Assembly: GCA_003484865.1 (NCBI GenBank)
Contig: DMZT01000345.1
Coordinates: forward strand, 1-6,994
DNA length: 6,994 nt
Source of the DNA: Stenotrophomonas sp.
GTDB taxonomy: Bacteria; Pseudomonadota; Gammaproteobacteria; Xanthomonadales; Xanthomonadaceae
Direction: 5' to 3'
Of the stretch, positions 6,026 to 6,994 are shown in pieces. The notes under the pieces are model-generated. The model was not told the DNA's origin and searched no databases. It was given only the letters and a program-made list of their open reading frames with translations. A program made the position numbers and the translations under genes. Within the stretch, counting starts at the first letter, position 1. Every line of letters begins with the position of its first letter.

Positions 6026-6865
6026 AAGGCAGAAGAATAGATGTTGCTCAAGAAGAGGAATCCACCGCCGATAGTCCTTGTGCACATGGAACATAGGAAC
6101 GCGCGGTGGACCAGGGAAACTTGGATGTATGGAAGACTTTGATCGCCGGCCTTGGCGTCATTATCACGCTGCTGGTGAGTGCGTGGAAAGTTAGAAAAGA
6201 CCTGCACGGTAGAAGAACTCAACTCAGAGATGATTTTCGCTTTGCGCTCGAGTTCGAAAAATCGAAGTCGGAAATGACAATGTCTCCATTGATGGAGGAG
6301 CGAGGCTATTGGGCTCTCATCGGTCGAACCGATGTCCCCTACCGCGTGGCCAAGCATCTTGTCTCATTGGATGAACCTGCACTGGCTCTCCGATTCTATC
6401 CTTCCGCCGAGCCCCGCCTCAAATTCGACACAGAGAGCGGAAGCTTCAGCTTCAAAGGCTTCTACGCTAGTTCGGCTTTCAGAATGGTGATTAGTGTCGG
6501 CACCTGGATCGCTTTCGTGGTCCTGTACCTAATTGCCACCTCTCCTTTGATGCTGCATGCGCTCAAGGTAGTCACTGCCTCACAGGCATGGGGGCTGGCG
6601 GCGCTGACGATACCTGTCTTCTTATCACTATCAATCTTTTCTCTAAGGTTCGGAGTCGGAGTGAAACGAGCTGAGCGATTGATGGAACTGCAGGCGACTG
6701 CAGCGCTTCCCAGCGCTAGGCACATGCCTGCCGAGGTAACCAACGTCGCCACTTCGAGTTCTGCAGCCAAGAGGGCGTCTACAAAGAGGCTCGCTGCTGA
6801 GAAAACGGTTGCTAGGAAGACTGCCGCTGAGGCTGCTCCTATAAAGGCGCGACCTAAAAAACCGG
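6026..6865. other. Low-GC block, probably acquired DNA
   Basis: Hand counts give 54 of 120 G+C (45%) over 6181-6300, against 83 of 120 (69%) over 5281-5400. Codon use inside changes accordingly, with many A- and T-ending codons (aaa, aga, tta, ttg). High GC returns at about 6866, exactly at the stop codon of the gene entering from the right. There is no transposase, tRNA or clear flanking direct repeat inside the window, so the mode of entry is unknown. Confidence 0.55.
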
Positions 6866-6912
6866 CTATCGCCTCGCCGCGAGCACCCCATCCATCGCCA
6901 GCTCGACCTTGA
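6106..6912 (+). CDS. Unrecognised three-helix membrane protein with basic Lys/Ala/Pro-rich tail
   Basis: 268 residues; I do not recognise the family. A GTG start is chosen because an in-frame TAG lies at 6094-6096, AGGA (6095-6098) precedes the GTG by 7 bases, and the first ATG in frame would remove the first membrane segment. Residues 9-27 are a membrane helix (LIAGLGVIITLLVSAW). They are followed by a basic stretch (KVRKDLHGRR) and a soluble region up to about 126, probably cytoplasmic. Two further helices lie at about 127-146 and 162-181, and a C-terminal tail from about 184. The tail from 216 on is low-complexity and very basic (AAKRASTKRLAAEK, ARKTAAEAAP, KARPKKP), resembling histone H1-like or nucleic-acid-binding tails. 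The last 15 codons run over the end of the convergent gene (47-bp overlap, 6866-6912), so the very end may have been gained by read-through into resident DNA. Lower GC than the neighbours points to horizontal acquisition. Function unknown. Confidence 0.65.
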   Translation: MDQGNLDVWKTLIAGLGVIITLLVSAWKVRKDLHGRRTQLRDDFRFALEFEKSKSEMTMSPLMEERGYWALIGRTDVPYRVAKHLVSLDEPALALRFYPSAEPRLKFDTESGSFSFKGFYASSAFRMVISVGTWIAFVVLYLIATSPLMLHALKVVTASQAWGLAALTIPVFLSLSIFSLRFGVGVKRAERLMELQATAALPSARHMPAEVTNVATSSSAAKRASTKRLAAEKTVARKTAAEAAPIKARPKKPAIASPRAPHPSPARP

Positions 6913-6994
6913 ACCCCGCCTTTTCCAGACGCTTGGCGACCTCGCGCGGCACATCGCGGCCGCTGGTCAGTTTGTTCGGCGCACCGGTGTAGTG
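6866..6994 (-). CDS. C-terminal end of an unrecognised gene entering from the right
   Basis: The last 42 codons of a minus-strand frame that stays open to the window edge; TAG at 6868-6866. Visible elements include HYTGAPNKLTSGRDVP, then an amphipathic stretch REVAKRLEKAGFKVEL and the end MDGVLAARR. High-GC codon use like the resident genes supports real coding. The REVAKRLEKAGFKVEL part looks like a helix followed by a strand, as at the end of an alpha/beta domain, but too little is present to name a family. It ends inside the 3' part of the convergent membrane-protein gene. Confidence 0.6.
   Translation of the reverse strand, partial: HYTGAPNKLTSGRDVPREVAKRLEKAGFKVELAMDGVLAARR

Noticed and set aside
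6866..6994. Response-regulator receiver domain at the right edge
   Set aside because: A stretch like LEKAGFKVELAMDGV resembles the start of a receiver domain, but it lies at the C-terminus with only a few residues after it, so a receiver domain is not possible.

Overview
The window is GC-rich DNA (about 69% GC by hand count over 5281-5400) with gene content typical of a gammaproteobacterium of the Xanthomonadaceae. Stenotrophomonas is my best guess, from the style of the proteins and the codon use. No marker gene proves it. No tRNA, rRNA, CRISPR array or insertion sequence is visible.

Layout: (1) 2-769 (+): the C-terminal part of a YncE-like YVTN beta-propeller protein, closed by a strong GC-rich hairpin (789-815). 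(2) 900-4583 (-): a three-gene group read right to left. It starts with a BlaI/MecI-type winged-helix repressor (4188-4583). This overlaps by 4 bp a BlaR1-like M56 membrane metalloprotease whose C-terminal sensor region is a set of ankyrin repeats (2635-4191). After a 157-bp gap comes an exported beta-lactamase-fold serine hydrolase (900-2477). (3) 4584-5156: a 573-bp stretch with an AT-rich promoter/operator candidate for the repressor operon, a doubtful Cys-rich small ORF (4717-4929, -), and the leader of the next gene. (4) 5157-5969 (+): an alpha/beta hydrolase of the non-heme chloroperoxidase/esterase type. (5) 5970-6994: a hairpin, then a block of clearly lower GC (about 45% over 6181-6300). 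The block carries an unrecognised three-helix membrane protein with a Lys/Ala/Pro-rich tail (6106-6912, +). Its 3' end overlaps, tail to tail, the last codons of an unrecognised GC-rich gene that enters from the right (6866-6994, -).

How the genes may work together: blaI, the M56 protease gene and the serine-hydrolase gene have the order and parts of a bla/mec-type induction circuit (repressor, transmembrane protease sensor, secreted serine enzyme). The penicillin-binding sensor domain of classical BlaR1 is absent, and ankyrin repeats occupy the same place. If the usual topology holds, these repeats lie on the periplasmic side. The circuit would then respond to a protein or other ligand rather than to covalent acylation by a beta-lactam. 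This is an inference. The low-GC block at the right looks like a small acquired insert placed directly behind the stop codon of a resident gene.
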